A stretch of 39,693 nt of DNA from positions 1 through 39,693 of the forward strand of contig JAUHZT010000014.1 of NCBI GenBank assembly GCA_030425905.1. The letters run 5' to 3'. The translations under genes were made by a program, and so were the position numbers. This stretch comes from Gammaproteobacteria bacterium. GTDB taxonomy: Bacteria > Pseudomonadota > Gammaproteobacteria > Steroidobacterales > Woeseiaceae. The notes under the pieces were generated by a model that was not told the DNA's origin, did not search any database, and saw only the letters and a program-made list of their open reading frames with translations. Below are positions 8,223 to 16,225 of the stretch, in pieces (positions within the stretch are counted from its first letter, which is position 1; every line of letters starts with the position of its first letter).

Positions 8223-9161
8223 TCACTGCCTGCGCGGCTTGCCGGGCACCCCGTAAGCACATTCGAGATCCTGGCGCGGCCACTCGCCCGCGTCAGCGGC
8301 CGCCGCATACGTTGATTGCAGGAATTCAAGCAGCGTCGCTTCAGGCTTGCTAGAGCGTCGTACGCTGTCGTAGCTCAGCACGAACTCGCCCAGTGCCGAA
8401 TTAAAACTTGCGTCCGCTGGCAGGACGCTGGCCTCGGCAAATCCCGGCGGCGCCGGATACGCGTAAGAATAAAATGAAGGTTCATCGATACCCCCGCCAC
8501 CGGGCCAGAAGCCGGCCGAACTCACTTCGTGACTGTAGGCTTCGCGGGTGACTTCGTCCGGAAGGTTCACAATGCCACCTGGGTGCGGCGGCGCTTTACG
8601 CCCGGAAAAACGCGTCACCGCCAGGTCGAAACTACCCCAGAACAGGTGCACCGGGCTCACCTTGCCGATGAAACCGGTGCGAAATTTCCTGAATACGTTA
8701 TCGATGAATACCAGGGCCCGGCTATAGCGCGTCACCGCGCTTCGGTCCCAGGGCCGCTCCTCGACATCTTCAGCAAAGGGAATGGCATCCGCGATCTCGT
8801 TCGGTCGACCGTGATAATTCGCATCCCCTCCGAGATCGCTGATCACGCGGCGAAAGCGTTCCTCGAATTCAGCAACCGAACGTTTGCGGAGTTTGAAGAC
8901 GCTCGTCTCGCCAAATGCGTTTCGGCTGATCAATCGATGGTCGACGAGATCCAGCCGAATTTCGATGCCGCCGGCATCGGGCACGACGCCGGTGCTCAGA
9001 CCGGTCGGGCTGACGTAAAGGGTTGCGTGCCAGGCGTGGTTTACCCAGGGTGTGTGGGCCAGCCGGTACTTGCCAATGATTTGGCAGTAGAGATGCAATG
9101 CCGTACAGCTATCGGACCACAAGTCGTAGGGAATCTCGGGCCAATGCTTGCTTGAAGCCAT
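8223..9161 (-). CDS. DUF5996 family protein of unknown function
   Basis: A 312-residue soluble protein with no signal peptide or membrane segment. I recognise the DUF5996 pattern: an opening W-P-E-I-P-Y-D-L-W-S-D-S-C, a T-P-W-V-N-H-A-W-H strand pair, R-Y-S-R-A-L-V-F-I-D, P-V-H-L-F-W-G-S-F-D-L-A-V-T-R-F-S-G and a C-terminal E-V-S-S-A-G-F-W-P-G-G segment. No member has an assigned function known to me. The His/Trp-rich motifs look like a conserved pocket. A strong GAGGAG precedes ATG 9161. The gene is convergent with the cytochrome gene, 15 bases away, and lies downstream of the HxlR gene on the same strand with a 139-base gap, so it may have its own promoter. Confidence 0.7.
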   Translation of the reverse strand: MASSKHWPEIPYDLWSDSCTALHLYCQIIGKYRLAHTPWVNHAWHATLYVSPTGLSTGVVPDAGGIEIRLDLVDHRLISRNAFGETSVFKLRKRSVAEFEERFRRVISDLGGDANYHGRPNEIADAIPFAEDVEERPWDRSAVTRYSRALVFIDNVFRKFRTGFIGKVSPVHLFWGSFDLAVTRFSGRKAPPHPGGIVNLPDEVTREAYSHEVSSAGFWPGGGGIDEPSFYSYAYPAPPGFAEASVLPADASFNSALGEFVLSYDSVRRSSKPEATLLEFLQSTYAAAADAGEWPRQDLECAYGVPGKPRRQ

Positions 9162-9225
9162 CGAAAAGCTCCTCTAGTCCGCTTGTGCCACAGCCGACGA
9201 TCGACTCGTCGCTCAAGTTCGGTCC

Positions 9226-9283
9226 ATCATACTGTAGCGCATTGGAAAGTTTTTGCACTCGATTGCGCTCGATTGCACTCGTT
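9226..9283 (-). repeat. Three 10-bp tandem repeats and possible -10 upstream of the DUF5996 gene
   Basis: Read on the plus strand, TGCACTCGAT, TGCGCTCGAT and TGCACTCGTT sit head to tail at 9254-9283, one helical turn apart. On the minus strand a TATGAT (9231-9226) could be the -10 box for the DUF5996 gene, with the repeats just upstream. Iterons spaced by a helical turn can be binding sites; no protein is implicated. Confidence 0.3.
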
Positions 9284-9300
9284 ACGCCAGGCGCAACATT

Positions 9301-9633
9301 TCACGCGTGCTCGGCCGCATTTTCGGTCGCCCATTGCTCCATCGCCTGCAGCACCGGTTGCAGGCTTCTGCCACGCGCGGTGAGCGTATAGTCAACGCGC
9401 GGTGGAATTTCACCGTAGTCGCAACGCGTCAGGAGCTTTGCGGCCTCCATCTCTTTAAGTGTTTTGGACAGCGTACGGTGGGTAATCGCGCCGAGCCGGC
9501 GCTGCAACTCGTTGAACCGCATCGGGCCTTGCAACAACCAGTAAATAATCATCGGCCGCCATTTTCCCACCAGCAGATCAAGCGTCAGTTCAGCCGGGCA
9601 GTGGCGTTCGTACTCAGGTACCTGGTCACTCAT
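9301..9633 (-). CDS. HxlR-family winged-helix regulator
   Basis: The protein has 110 residues, the standard HxlR/MarR-like size. C12-P-A-E-L-T-L-D-L-L-V-G-K-W is the family hallmark, with the conserved N-terminal cysteine that senses quinones, aldehydes or disulfide stress in characterised members. The recognition helix region reads R-F-N-E-L-Q-R-R-L-G-A-I-T-H-R-T-L-S-K-T-L, followed by the wing (D-Y-G-E-I-P-P-R-V-D-Y). A second cysteine is at 71. AAGGA lies eight bases before ATG 9633. It is divergent from a pirin gene across a 107-base gap with an inverted repeat, so control of the pirin is likely. Inducer unknown. Confidence 0.85.
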   Translation of the reverse strand: MSDQVPEYERHCPAELTLDLLVGKWRPMIIYWLLQGPMRFNELQRRLGAITHRTLSKTLKEMEAAKLLTRCDYGEIPPRVDYTLTARGRSLQPVLQAMEQWATENAAEHA

Positions 9634-9652
9634 TTACAGTATCCTTTAGGAT

Positions 9653-9685
9653 CGTACTTGCAGAATTCTCGTACGAGCATATATT
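9653..9685 (+). promoter_or_regulatory. Candidate HxlR operator and promoter for the first pirin gene
   Basis: An inverted repeat CGTAC (9653-9657) / GTACG (9671-9675) with a 13-base spacer overlaps a possible promoter: TTGCAG at 9658-9663, a 16-base gap and TATATT at 9680-9685. A repressor bound there would cover the -35 box. An imperfect second symmetry (ATCCTTTAGGAT, 9641-9652) abuts it on the HxlR side, suitable for autoregulation. Confidence 0.4.
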
Positions 9686-9740
9686 CAGCGGCATCGCAAA
9701 ACAACACCCTCGACGCGACCTGTCGGGGCGAGGAGATGAC

Positions 9741-10616
9741 ATGAAAAAATTCGTCGGCATTATCGAGAACCAGCAACGTCACTGGGTAGGCGACGGTTTT
9801 CCTGTCCGATCACTGTTCAGCTACCACGGCGATACAGAGGCGATCAGTCCGTTCCTGCTGTTCGACTACGCTGGCCCCTGGAATTTCGACCCCAAGCAAG
9901 GACAACCACGCGGCGTCGGCCAGCACCCGCATCGCGGCTTCGAAACCGTCACCATCGTTTATGACGGTGAGGTCAGCCATCGCGACTCGACGGGAAGCGG
10001 CGGCACGATTGGTGCGGGCGACGTGCAGTGGATGACCGCCGGCAGCGGCATCCTGCACGAGGAATATCACTCACCAGGCTATTCGAAAACGGGTGGACCA
10101 TTCCGCATGGTGCAGCTATGGGTCAACCTGCCTGCGAAAGACAAAGGCACACCGCCCGCTTACCAGGCGCTCACCGCGGCAATGATTCCGACCGTCACAT
10201 TCGACGGTGGCAAGGCGCGGATTATCGCCGGCACGTTTGCAGACACGCGCGGCCCGGCACGGACGTTCACACCGGTTAACCTGTGGGACGTACGCCTCAA
10301 CGCCGAGGCCGACACCGTGTTGCCATTGCCGGCAGGCCACACCAGCCTGATTGCGGTCCTGTCCGGGCATGTCACAATCGGTCCGCGTGCAGCCGGTGAA
10401 GGCGTTGGCGAGGGCGAGATTGCGCGGCTCTCTACAAACGGAGAGGGTGTACATATCCGTGCTAACGGCGATGCTATGTTACTCGTACTGACAGGCGAGC
10501 CGATTGACGAGCCTGTGGTCGGCCACGGGCCGTTCGTCATGAACACTGAAGCGGAAATTCATGAGGCAATCCTGGATTTCAATGCGGGTCGCTTTGGCCA
10601 GATGGCGCCAGCCTGA
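9741..10616 (+). CDS. Pirin family protein (first copy)
   Basis: A 291-residue bicupin protein. The N-terminal cupin carries the pirin metal site: H62-P-H64-R-G-F-E-T-V near the first strand pair and G-S-G-I-L-H106-E-E108 at the second. The C-terminal cupin (about residues 165-255) is degenerate, as usual. Pirins bind iron or another divalent metal; some bacterial members act as quercetin 2,3-dioxygenases and others bind partner proteins, so the reaction here is open. GAGGAG lies five bases before ATG 9741. It is divergent from the HxlR regulator, matching known quinone/flavonoid-responsive HxlR-pirin pairs. A strong hairpin with a short T-rich tail follows, separating it from the second pirin. 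Confidence 0.88.
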   Translation: MKKFVGIIENQQRHWVGDGFPVRSLFSYHGDTEAISPFLLFDYAGPWNFDPKQGQPRGVGQHPHRGFETVTIVYDGEVSHRDSTGSGGTIGAGDVQWMTAGSGILHEEYHSPGYSKTGGPFRMVQLWVNLPAKDKGTPPAYQALTAAMIPTVTFDGGKARIIAGTFADTRGPARTFTPVNLWDVRLNAEADTVLPLPAGHTSLIAVLSGHVTIGPRAAGEGVGEGEIARLSTNGEGVHIRANGDAMLLVLTGEPIDEPVVGHGPFVMNTEAEIHEAILDFNAGRFGQMAPA

Positions 10617-10622
10617 ACAGCC

Positions 10623-10660
10623 GTCGCCGCGGCGCGAGCAAGCGCTGCGGCGACTCTTTA
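10623..10660 (+). terminator. Hairpin terminator after the first pirin
   Basis: GTCGCCGC-GGCGC (10623-10635) pairs with GCGC-T-GCGGCGAC (10642-10654) around a six-base loop, and TCTTTA follows. The stem is very GC-rich; the T tail is short, so termination may be partial. Confidence 0.6.
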
Positions 10661-10736
10661 TCCGTTACGTGCAAACGACAGCATGCAAGCGCCCGGCCTT
10701 GTCAGCCACACAGTTCAACAACGAGGAGCTCGGCAC

Positions 10737-11618
10737 ATGATTGAAAGAATTATTGATAAGCAGACGCATGATCTGGGTGGCGGCTTTGAAGTTGGGCGCG
10801 TCCTGCCTTTCGCCGCACGCAAGATGGTCGGTCCGTTCATCTTTTTCGATCACATGGGGCCCAAGTCGCTCGCCGCCGGCATACCGAAGGAACTGGATGT
10901 ACGCCCGCACCCGCATATCGGAATTTCAACCGTTACCTATCTTTACGACGGCGCGCTAACGCACCGTGACAGCCTTGGTTTTCACCAGGAAATCCGGCCC
11001 CAGGAAGTCAACTGGATGGTCACGGGCAGCGGCATTACGCATTCCGAGCGTTTCGACTATGCACGCGAACACGGCGCGCACATGCACGGCATCCAGGCCT
11101 GGGTGGCCCTGCCCGATGGCGAGGAAGACGTTGCTCCGGCTTTTTACCATCACGAAGGTGCTGACCTGCCCGAGTGGGAAGAAGCCGGCTTGCGCGGACG
11201 TCTGATCGCCGGCACTGCAGAAGGCATGAAAGCGGCCGTTAAAACGCATTCGCCGATGTTCTACATGCACTGGAACATGGACAAGGCCGCCGCACGCACT
11301 CTGCCGGCCGAGTATGAAGAGCGCGCCATCTACGTCGCGACCGGCGCCGTCGAGATTAACGGCCAGACTATCAGCGCGGGACAGATGGCCGTGCTGGATT
11401 CCGGCAAGGAAGTGCGTATTACAGCGCTCGCCGATGCCATTGTGATGGCTCTCGGCGGCGCCCCGATCGGGGAGCGCTACCTGCTCTGGAATTTTGTCTC
11501 GTCGTCGAAAGACAAACTGCGTGCCGCAAAAGAGGACTGGGTTCAGGGCCGCATGAAACTGCCGGACGAGGACAATCTCGAATTCATACCGTTCCCCGAG
11601 AAGCGGACCATCAAGTGA
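10737..11618 (+). CDS. Pirin family protein (second copy)
   Basis: The product has 293 residues. It has the same fold and metal set as its neighbour (R-P-H58-P-H60-I-G and G-S-G-I-T-H102-S-E104) but is clearly divergent in sequence, so it is not a recent tandem duplicate. It contains F-D-H-M-G-P and the pirin ending F-V-S-S-S-K-D-K-L-R-A-A-K-E-D-W, a more typical pirin subfamily signature than the first copy has. I start at ATG 10737, eight bases after GAGGAG and aligned with other pirins; an in-frame ATG at 10683 would add 18 unlikely residues. It lies 120 bases after the first pirin with a terminator between, and converges on yifB with seven bases to spare. Role: metal-binding cupin, possibly quercetinase or regulatory. 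Confidence 0.88.
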   Translation: MIERIIDKQTHDLGGGFEVGRVLPFAARKMVGPFIFFDHMGPKSLAAGIPKELDVRPHPHIGISTVTYLYDGALTHRDSLGFHQEIRPQEVNWMVTGSGITHSERFDYAREHGAHMHGIQAWVALPDGEEDVAPAFYHHEGADLPEWEEAGLRGRLIAGTAEGMKAAVKTHSPMFYMHWNMDKAAARTLPAEYEERAIYVATGAVEINGQTISAGQMAVLDSGKEVRITALADAIVMALGGAPIGERYLLWNFVSSSKDKLRAAKEDWVQGRMKLPDEDNLEFIPFPEKRTIK

Positions 11619-11625
11619 TGGTGGC

Positions 11626-13119
11626 TCAGGTTAATCCACGCAGGTTCAGCGCTTCGCCAACATGCCCGGGCGAGATGGATTCCTGCGCTGCAAGATCTGC
11701 GATGGTTCGTGCAACGCGCAGCACTCGCTGATAGCCGCGCACCGAGAGTGCGAATTTATCGGCGGCCTCTTCAAGAAGCTGCCAGCCCTGCTTGGTCAAT
11801 TCGCAACTCGACTTCAGCATGTCGCCTTGCAATCGCGCGTTACAGATCGCTGCGCGTTTGAGTTGCCGCTTGCGCGCCGCAATGACGCGCTGCTGCACAT
11901 CGGCACTGGACTCACCTGGCTCACCACCCCTGCGCAACAACTCCCTGGGCGGCCGCCCGACTTCGACATGCAAGTCGATCCGGTCCAGCAACGGTCCTGA
12001 AATCTTGCTTCTGTAAGCCGCGACTTTTTCACTGCTGCAGCCACAGTTGCCCATGACATCGCCCAGGTAACCGCAAGGGCAGGGGTTCATGGCGGCGACG
12101 AGCTGAAACGCTGCCGGAAAGTCATCCTGTCGCCGTGCGCGCGAGATAGTAATGCGCCCTGCCTCGATCGGTTCGCGCAGCACCTCAAGCACGTTGCGAT
12201 TAAACTCCGGCAGTTCATCAAGAAACAGCACGCCGTTGTGTGCCCGCGACACTTCGCCGGGGCGCGGTTCCGCACCACCGCCAACCAGTGCCGGCGCAGA
12301 AGCCGTATGATGCGGTGCGCGAAACGGGCGCGCGCACCAGCGTTCGAGGTCCACCGGCACGCCGAGCACCGAGTCAATCGCCGCCGTTTCGATGGCCTCA
12401 GCCTGGGTCATCGGCGGCAAAATGCCGGGCAGACGCGCCGCCAGCATGCTTTTGCCGGTGCCCGGCGGACCCACCATCAGCAGGTTGTGACCGCCAGCGG
12501 CGGCTACTTCGAGTGCACGCTTGGCATGCGACTGGCCGCGAACATCAGCGAGGTCCGGGCGCGTTGCATCGGCGGGCACGGGTGCAGTGCGCGGTAACGA
12601 TTCGAGTACGAAAGCCGCCCGCAAAAAACCACTGACATCATTAAGCGTGTCTGCAACGAAAACACGATCACTCACCAATGCCGCTTCGCGCCCGTTCTCG
12701 CGCGGCACGAGTACTTTTCGGCCAGCGGCCTCGGCCTTGAGTGCGGCGGGAAGAATGCCGGGTACGCGTCGCAGGTCACCATTGAGTGCGAGTTCGCCGT
12801 AGAACTCGAAGTCATCAAGCACCTTGCCGGGCAATTGTTTGCTCGCCGCCAGAATGCCGAGCGCGATAGCGAGATCGAAGCGGCCGCCGGTCTTGCGCAT
12901 ATCGGCCGGACCGAGACTCACGATGATGCGCTCGAGTGGAAACTTGAAACCCGAACTTAAGATCGCCCCGCGCACCCTGTCCTTGCTTTCGCGGACCGCG
13001 GTTTCCGGCATGCCAACCACGGAAAAACCCGGCAGGCCGCCCGAGAGAAACACCTCGATGGTAACGGGTGGCGCATCCGTGCCGAGCTGGGCACGGCTGC
13101 GCAAGATCGCAATGCTCAT
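11626..13119 (-). CDS. comM: YifB/ComM family Mg-chelatase-like AAA+ ATPase
   Basis: A 497-residue protein, close to the 506 of E. coli YifB. It has an N-terminal Lon-substrate-like fold (G-L-P-G-F-S-V-V-G-M-P-E-T-A-V-R-E-S-K). A central AAA+ module has Walker A G-P-P-G-T-G-K-S and Walker B V-L-F-L-D-E-L-P-E-F. A zinc-ribbon-like insertion carries paired cysteines (N-P-C-P-C-G-Y and N-C-G-C-S). In Vibrio, ComM is a hexameric helicase that promotes branch migration when DNA taken up by transformation recombines. The gene is also kept by bacteria that do not transform. It is read on the minus strand after ubiK, 53 bases downstream, and may share its transcript. Assignment is very secure. Confidence 0.93.
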   Translation of the reverse strand: MSIAILRSRAQLGTDAPPVTIEVFLSGGLPGFSVVGMPETAVRESKDRVRGAILSSGFKFPLERIIVSLGPADMRKTGGRFDLAIALGILAASKQLPGKVLDDFEFYGELALNGDLRRVPGILPAALKAEAAGRKVLVPRENGREAALVSDRVFVADTLNDVSGFLRAAFVLESLPRTAPVPADATRPDLADVRGQSHAKRALEVAAAGGHNLLMVGPPGTGKSMLAARLPGILPPMTQAEAIETAAIDSVLGVPVDLERWCARPFRAPHHTASAPALVGGGAEPRPGEVSRAHNGVLFLDELPEFNRNVLEVLREPIEAGRITISRARRQDDFPAAFQLVAAMNPCPCGYLGDVMGNCGCSSEKVAAYRSKISGPLLDRIDLHVEVGRPPRELLRRGGEPGESSADVQQRVIAARKRQLKRAAICNARLQGDMLKSSCELTKQGWQLLEEAADKFALSVRGYQRVLRVARTIADLAAQESISPGHVGEALNLRGLT

Positions 13120-13172
13120 TACTGCCCTCCCTGGCCGAATGAGACGCTATGGCGGTTGCGTGTCAGACCATC

Positions 13173-13415
13173 CTAGGACTTCGCTTCCTCAAACTCCCTG
13201 ACGCGTTGCTCCAGCGCTTCAAGTTTCTCGCGTGTGCGTAACAACACGGCCTCCTGCACTTCGAACTCCTCGCGCGTCACGAGATTCATTTTGGCCAGGC
13301 CTGAGCGCAGCACCGAACGAAAATTATCTTCCAGCTCGCCGCGCATCGACTTGATACCCGATGGCACCGCGTCCGCCAGCCGGGCTGCCAGTTGCTCCAG
13401 TTCTTCCTTGCTCAT
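13173..13415 (-). CDS. ubiK: UbiK (YqiC/BMFP), ubiquinone biosynthesis accessory factor
   Basis: A small 80-residue protein. It has the UbiK pattern A-D-A-V-P-S-G-I-K-S-M, then V-T-R-E-E-F-E-V-Q-E-A-V-L-L-R-T-R-E-K, and a C-terminal coiled coil (E-A-L-E-Q-R-V-R-E-F-E-E). UbiK works with UbiJ as a lipid-binding accessory to the soluble complex that carries out the hydroxylations of aerobic ubiquinone synthesis; ubiJ is in this window at 30097. I start at ATG 13415, nine bases after GAGG, which aligns with E. coli UbiK; in-frame ATGs at 13424 and 13439 would add three or eight residues. Divergent from the nitrogen unit and followed by yifB. Confidence 0.88.
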   Translation of the reverse strand: MSKEELEQLAARLADAVPSGIKSMRGELEDNFRSVLRSGLAKMNLVTREEFEVQEAVLLRTREKLEALEQRVREFEEAKS

Positions 13416-13536
13416 TCCAGCCATCCTCAATCGCTCCAATTGGCCTGCACCATAAATAAGCGCCCGGCGACCTACAAGCCAGCCACGTTTATTCGCAACA
13501 CCGGCAGTTTCTTCGGTAACTCATCGAAACAGAGCA

Positions 13537-13568
13537 TGCACCGCCTCAGTGCGCACCCCTATGGTGCA
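13537..13568 (+). promoter_or_regulatory. Tandem NtrC-like enhancer sites
   Basis: CGCACC-CCTAT-GGTGCA at 13552-13568 matches the NtrC consensus TGCACC-N5-GGTGCA at all but one base. A weaker neighbour, TGCACC-GCCTC-AGTGCG, lies at 13537-13553. They are centred about 90-100 bases upstream of the start point predicted from the sigma-54 promoter, an ordinary enhancer distance. Together they imply activation under nitrogen limitation. Confidence 0.6.
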
Positions 13569-13620
13569 GCCACAGCGGGCAAAAATCTCTAACACCTTGT
13601 TATTTAAACACTAAATGAAG

Positions 13621-13637
13621 TTGGCATGAATGCTGCT
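13621..13637 (+). promoter_or_regulatory. Sigma-54 promoter for the porin-glnK-amtB unit
   Basis: The sequence TTGGCATGAATGCTGCT has GG at 13623-13624 and GC at 13635-13636, exactly ten bases apart as RpoN requires. It matches TGGCACG-N4-TTGCW at all but two of the defined positions. The predicted start point is near 13648, giving a leader of roughly 46 bases before the porin ATG. Confidence 0.7.
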
Positions 13638-13693
13638 CTATACAGGTCACACCGGCCAGCCGGGCCATCATTCAAAAAGGGAGCATTTCGACA

Positions 13694-14326
13694 ATGAAAG
13701 CAGCAAACATCACATCTCCGGTCAAATTTGGGCTTATTGCCAGCCTGTTGCTTGCCAGCGGTTTCGCGCAAGCCGACTGGTCCGCCAATCTTGGCTACGC
13801 CAGCGAGTATCACTACCGCGGCATCTTCCAGAAAAATTCGTCAGCCAGCGGCGGTGTGGATTATGAATCCGGCGGCTTCTCGGCGGGTACCTGGGCTGCC
13901 GATGTAGGCGATGGTCTCGAAGTTGACGGCTACTTCGGTTACGGCGCGGATGTCGGTGATGTGTCACTGAGCATTGGCTACACGGGCTACTTCTATACAG
14001 GCGACTTCGATGACACCTACCAGGAGATCAACCTGGGTGCCGGATTCGGGTTGCTGTCGCTCGACGTGGCGATCGGTGAGTACGAAAACTTCAGCGGACC
14101 GACGCAGGACTACACCTACTATTCGCTGACCCTCGAGAAAGATGGCTTCTACGGCAAGTATGCCGGCTTCTCACAGGACTTCGAAGGCAGCTACCTCGAA
14201 CTCGGCTACGGCACCACCGTGTCGGATATCGACCTTGGCATCGTCCTGCTGTTCTCGGACTCGGACCTTGTTGGCGACAGCGACGAAAACATCATCTTCA
14301 CGATCGGCAAATCCTTCGATCTGTAA
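13694..14326 (+). CDS. TorF-family putative porin (outer-membrane beta-barrel)
   Basis: The protein has 210 residues. A signal peptide (K-F-G-L-I-A-S-L-L-L-A-S-G-F-A-Q-A, cleavage near residue 27) precedes D-W-S-A-N-L-G-Y-A-S-E-Y-H-Y-R-G-I, the start motif of this family. The rest alternates polar and aromatic residues in short strands joined by acidic Gly/Asp loops and ends in F-D-L, with the penultimate strand F-T-I-G-K-S. This is typical of a small outer-membrane barrel of about twelve strands. Its place between NtrC/sigma-54 sites and glnK-amtB suggests a role in nitrogen scavenging, perhaps passage of ammonium or small nitrogen compounds. That function is inference; the family is annotated as a porin largely by fold. 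AGGGAG precedes the start. Confidence 0.8.
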   Translation: MKAANITSPVKFGLIASLLLASGFAQADWSANLGYASEYHYRGIFQKNSSASGGVDYESGGFSAGTWAADVGDGLEVDGYFGYGADVGDVSLSIGYTGYFYTGDFDDTYQEINLGAGFGLLSLDVAIGEYENFSGPTQDYTYYSLTLEKDGFYGKYAGFSQDFEGSYLELGYGTTVSDIDLGIVLLFSDSDLVGDSDENIIFTIGKSFDL

Positions 14327-14740
<414 letters not shown>

Positions 14741-14764
14741 ACGTATTCCATAGGGAGTAATAAA

Positions 14765-16051
14765 ATGGAAGACCAAATTACACAGGTTTCGGCGCAGGTC
14801 ACTGAGTTGGCTTACGCGCTCGATACTTTCTACTTTCTCGTCATGGGCGCACTGGTCATGTGGATGGCCGCCGGGTTCACGATGCTCGAAGCCGGCCTCG
14901 TACGCGCCAAGAACACGGCCGAAATTCTTACCAAGAATGTCGGTCTCTATTCGATCGCCTGCTTGATGTACATGCTCTGCGGTTACTCGATCATGTACCC
15001 GGGAGCCTACGAAGGTGGCGTCTTTGGCAGCCTTGCGACGCTGGGCTCCGGCTTGCTGACATCCGCCGACAACTCGGCCGCTGATGTCATCGCAAGTGGC
15101 GGCGACACCTACTACTCGAATCTGTCCGACTTCTTCTTCCAGGTTGTGTTCGTTGCAACGGCGATGTCGATTGTCTCGGGCGCTGTCGCCGAGCGCATGA
15201 AGCTCTGGTCGTTTTTCCTGTTTGCAGCCATCCTGACAGGCTTCATTTACCCCGTGCAGGGTTTCTGGAAATGGGGCGGCGGCTTCCTCGATGCAGCCGG
15301 CTTCCTCGACTTCGCAGGCTCAGGTGTTGTGCACATGACTGGCGCGGCAGCCGCGCTGGCGGGTGTCCTGTTGCTTGGAGCTCGCAAGGGCAAGTACGGC
15401 CCGAACGGACAGGTGAACGCGATACCGGGCTGCAACTTGCCGCTCGCAACGCTGGGCACCCTGATTCTGTGGCTTGGCTGGTTTGGCTTTAACGGCGGTT
15501 CGGAACTGGTGGTTTCGAACGTCGGCGAAGCAAACGCCGTTGCGCTCATCTTCGTAAACACCAACATGGCAGCCGCTGGCGGCCTGGTTGCAGCGCTCCT
15601 GCTGTCGCGTGTCTGGTTCGGCAAAGCTGACCTCACGATGGCCCTGAACGGTGCGCTCGCCGGCCTGGTTGCCATCACAGCAGAACCGCTGACACCCGAA
15701 CCTATCGCCGCAACGCTAATCGGCGCCGTGGGTGGCCTGCTCGTGGTTGGCTCGATTGTGACGCTCGACAAGCTCAAGATAGATGACCCCGTCGGTGCCA
15801 TCTCGGTGCATGGCGTGGTGGGCATCTGGGGCCTGCTGGCTGTCTGCTTCACGAATCCCGATGCATCCCTGCTGGCACAGCTCATGGGCATCGGCTCGAT
15901 ATTCGTCTGGGTCTTCGGTGCCAGCCTGCTGGTCTGGTTCCTGATCAAACTGGCGATCGGTATCCGGGTATCCGAGGAAGAGGAATACGAAGGCGTCGAT
16001 TTATCCGAATGTGGCCTGGAGGCCTATCCGGAATTTTCATCGGCGGACTGA
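14765..16051 (+). CDS. amtB: Ammonium transporter AmtB
   Basis: The protein has 428 residues and eleven membrane segments of the Amt/Rh fold. The pore histidines are present as a pair: G-S-G-V-V-H190-M-T-G and I-S-V-H349-G-V-V-G-I-W-G. Conserved D-F-A-G-S-G, A-E-R-M-K-L-W and W-F-G-F-N-G-G-S motifs are intact. There is no cleavable signal; the chain starts with a short periplasmic segment before the first helix at about residue 20. The C-terminal tail (about residues 405-428) is unusually acidic (E-E-E-E-Y-E-G-V-D) but is the region that contacts GlnK. GGAG precedes the start. It imports ammonium under nitrogen limitation. Confidence 0.95.
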   Translation: MEDQITQVSAQVTELAYALDTFYFLVMGALVMWMAAGFTMLEAGLVRAKNTAEILTKNVGLYSIACLMYMLCGYSIMYPGAYEGGVFGSLATLGSGLLTSADNSAADVIASGGDTYYSNLSDFFFQVVFVATAMSIVSGAVAERMKLWSFFLFAAILTGFIYPVQGFWKWGGGFLDAAGFLDFAGSGVVHMTGAAAALAGVLLLGARKGKYGPNGQVNAIPGCNLPLATLGTLILWLGWFGFNGGSELVVSNVGEANAVALIFVNTNMAAAGGLVAALLLSRVWFGKADLTMALNGALAGLVAITAEPLTPEPIAATLIGAVGGLLVVGSIVTLDKLKIDDPVGAISVHGVVGIWGLLAVCFTNPDASLLAQLMGIGSIFVWVFGASLLVWFLIKLAIGIRVSEEEEYEGVDLSECGLEAYPEFSSAD

Positions 16052-16124
16052 CCCCCCCGCCGGGTGGCTGTTCGTCATTTGCCATAAGGGCAAGGCGAGC
16101 AGTCCCCCGGTTTTTCTAGAAACT

Positions 16125-16190
16125 TGCTTTTTCCCCCGGAAAAGCAGTCACTTAGCGGGTACTGACGAGAGTCGGCACCCGCTTTTTTTG
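16125..16190 (+). terminator. Hairpin plus intrinsic terminator after amtB
   Basis: TGCTTTTT (16125-16132) pairs perfectly with AAAAAGCA (16140-16147) around CCCCCGG. Seven bases on, AGCGGGT (16155-16161) pairs with ACCCGCT (16178-16184), with an inner GAC/GTC step, and T16184-16190 forms the U-tract. The second structure is a classical terminator; the first may protect the 3' end. Otherwise 16052-16225 holds nothing that I recognise. Confidence 0.8.
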
Positions 16191-16225
16191 TGCCGGCTGG
16201 CAAGCGTCAAATTCGCATTTTTCGC

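Noticed and set aside
15247-15948. 233-codon minus-strand frame within amtB
   Set aside because: Pro/Ser/Thr-rich shadow of the membrane-protein codon pattern; amtB is unambiguous.
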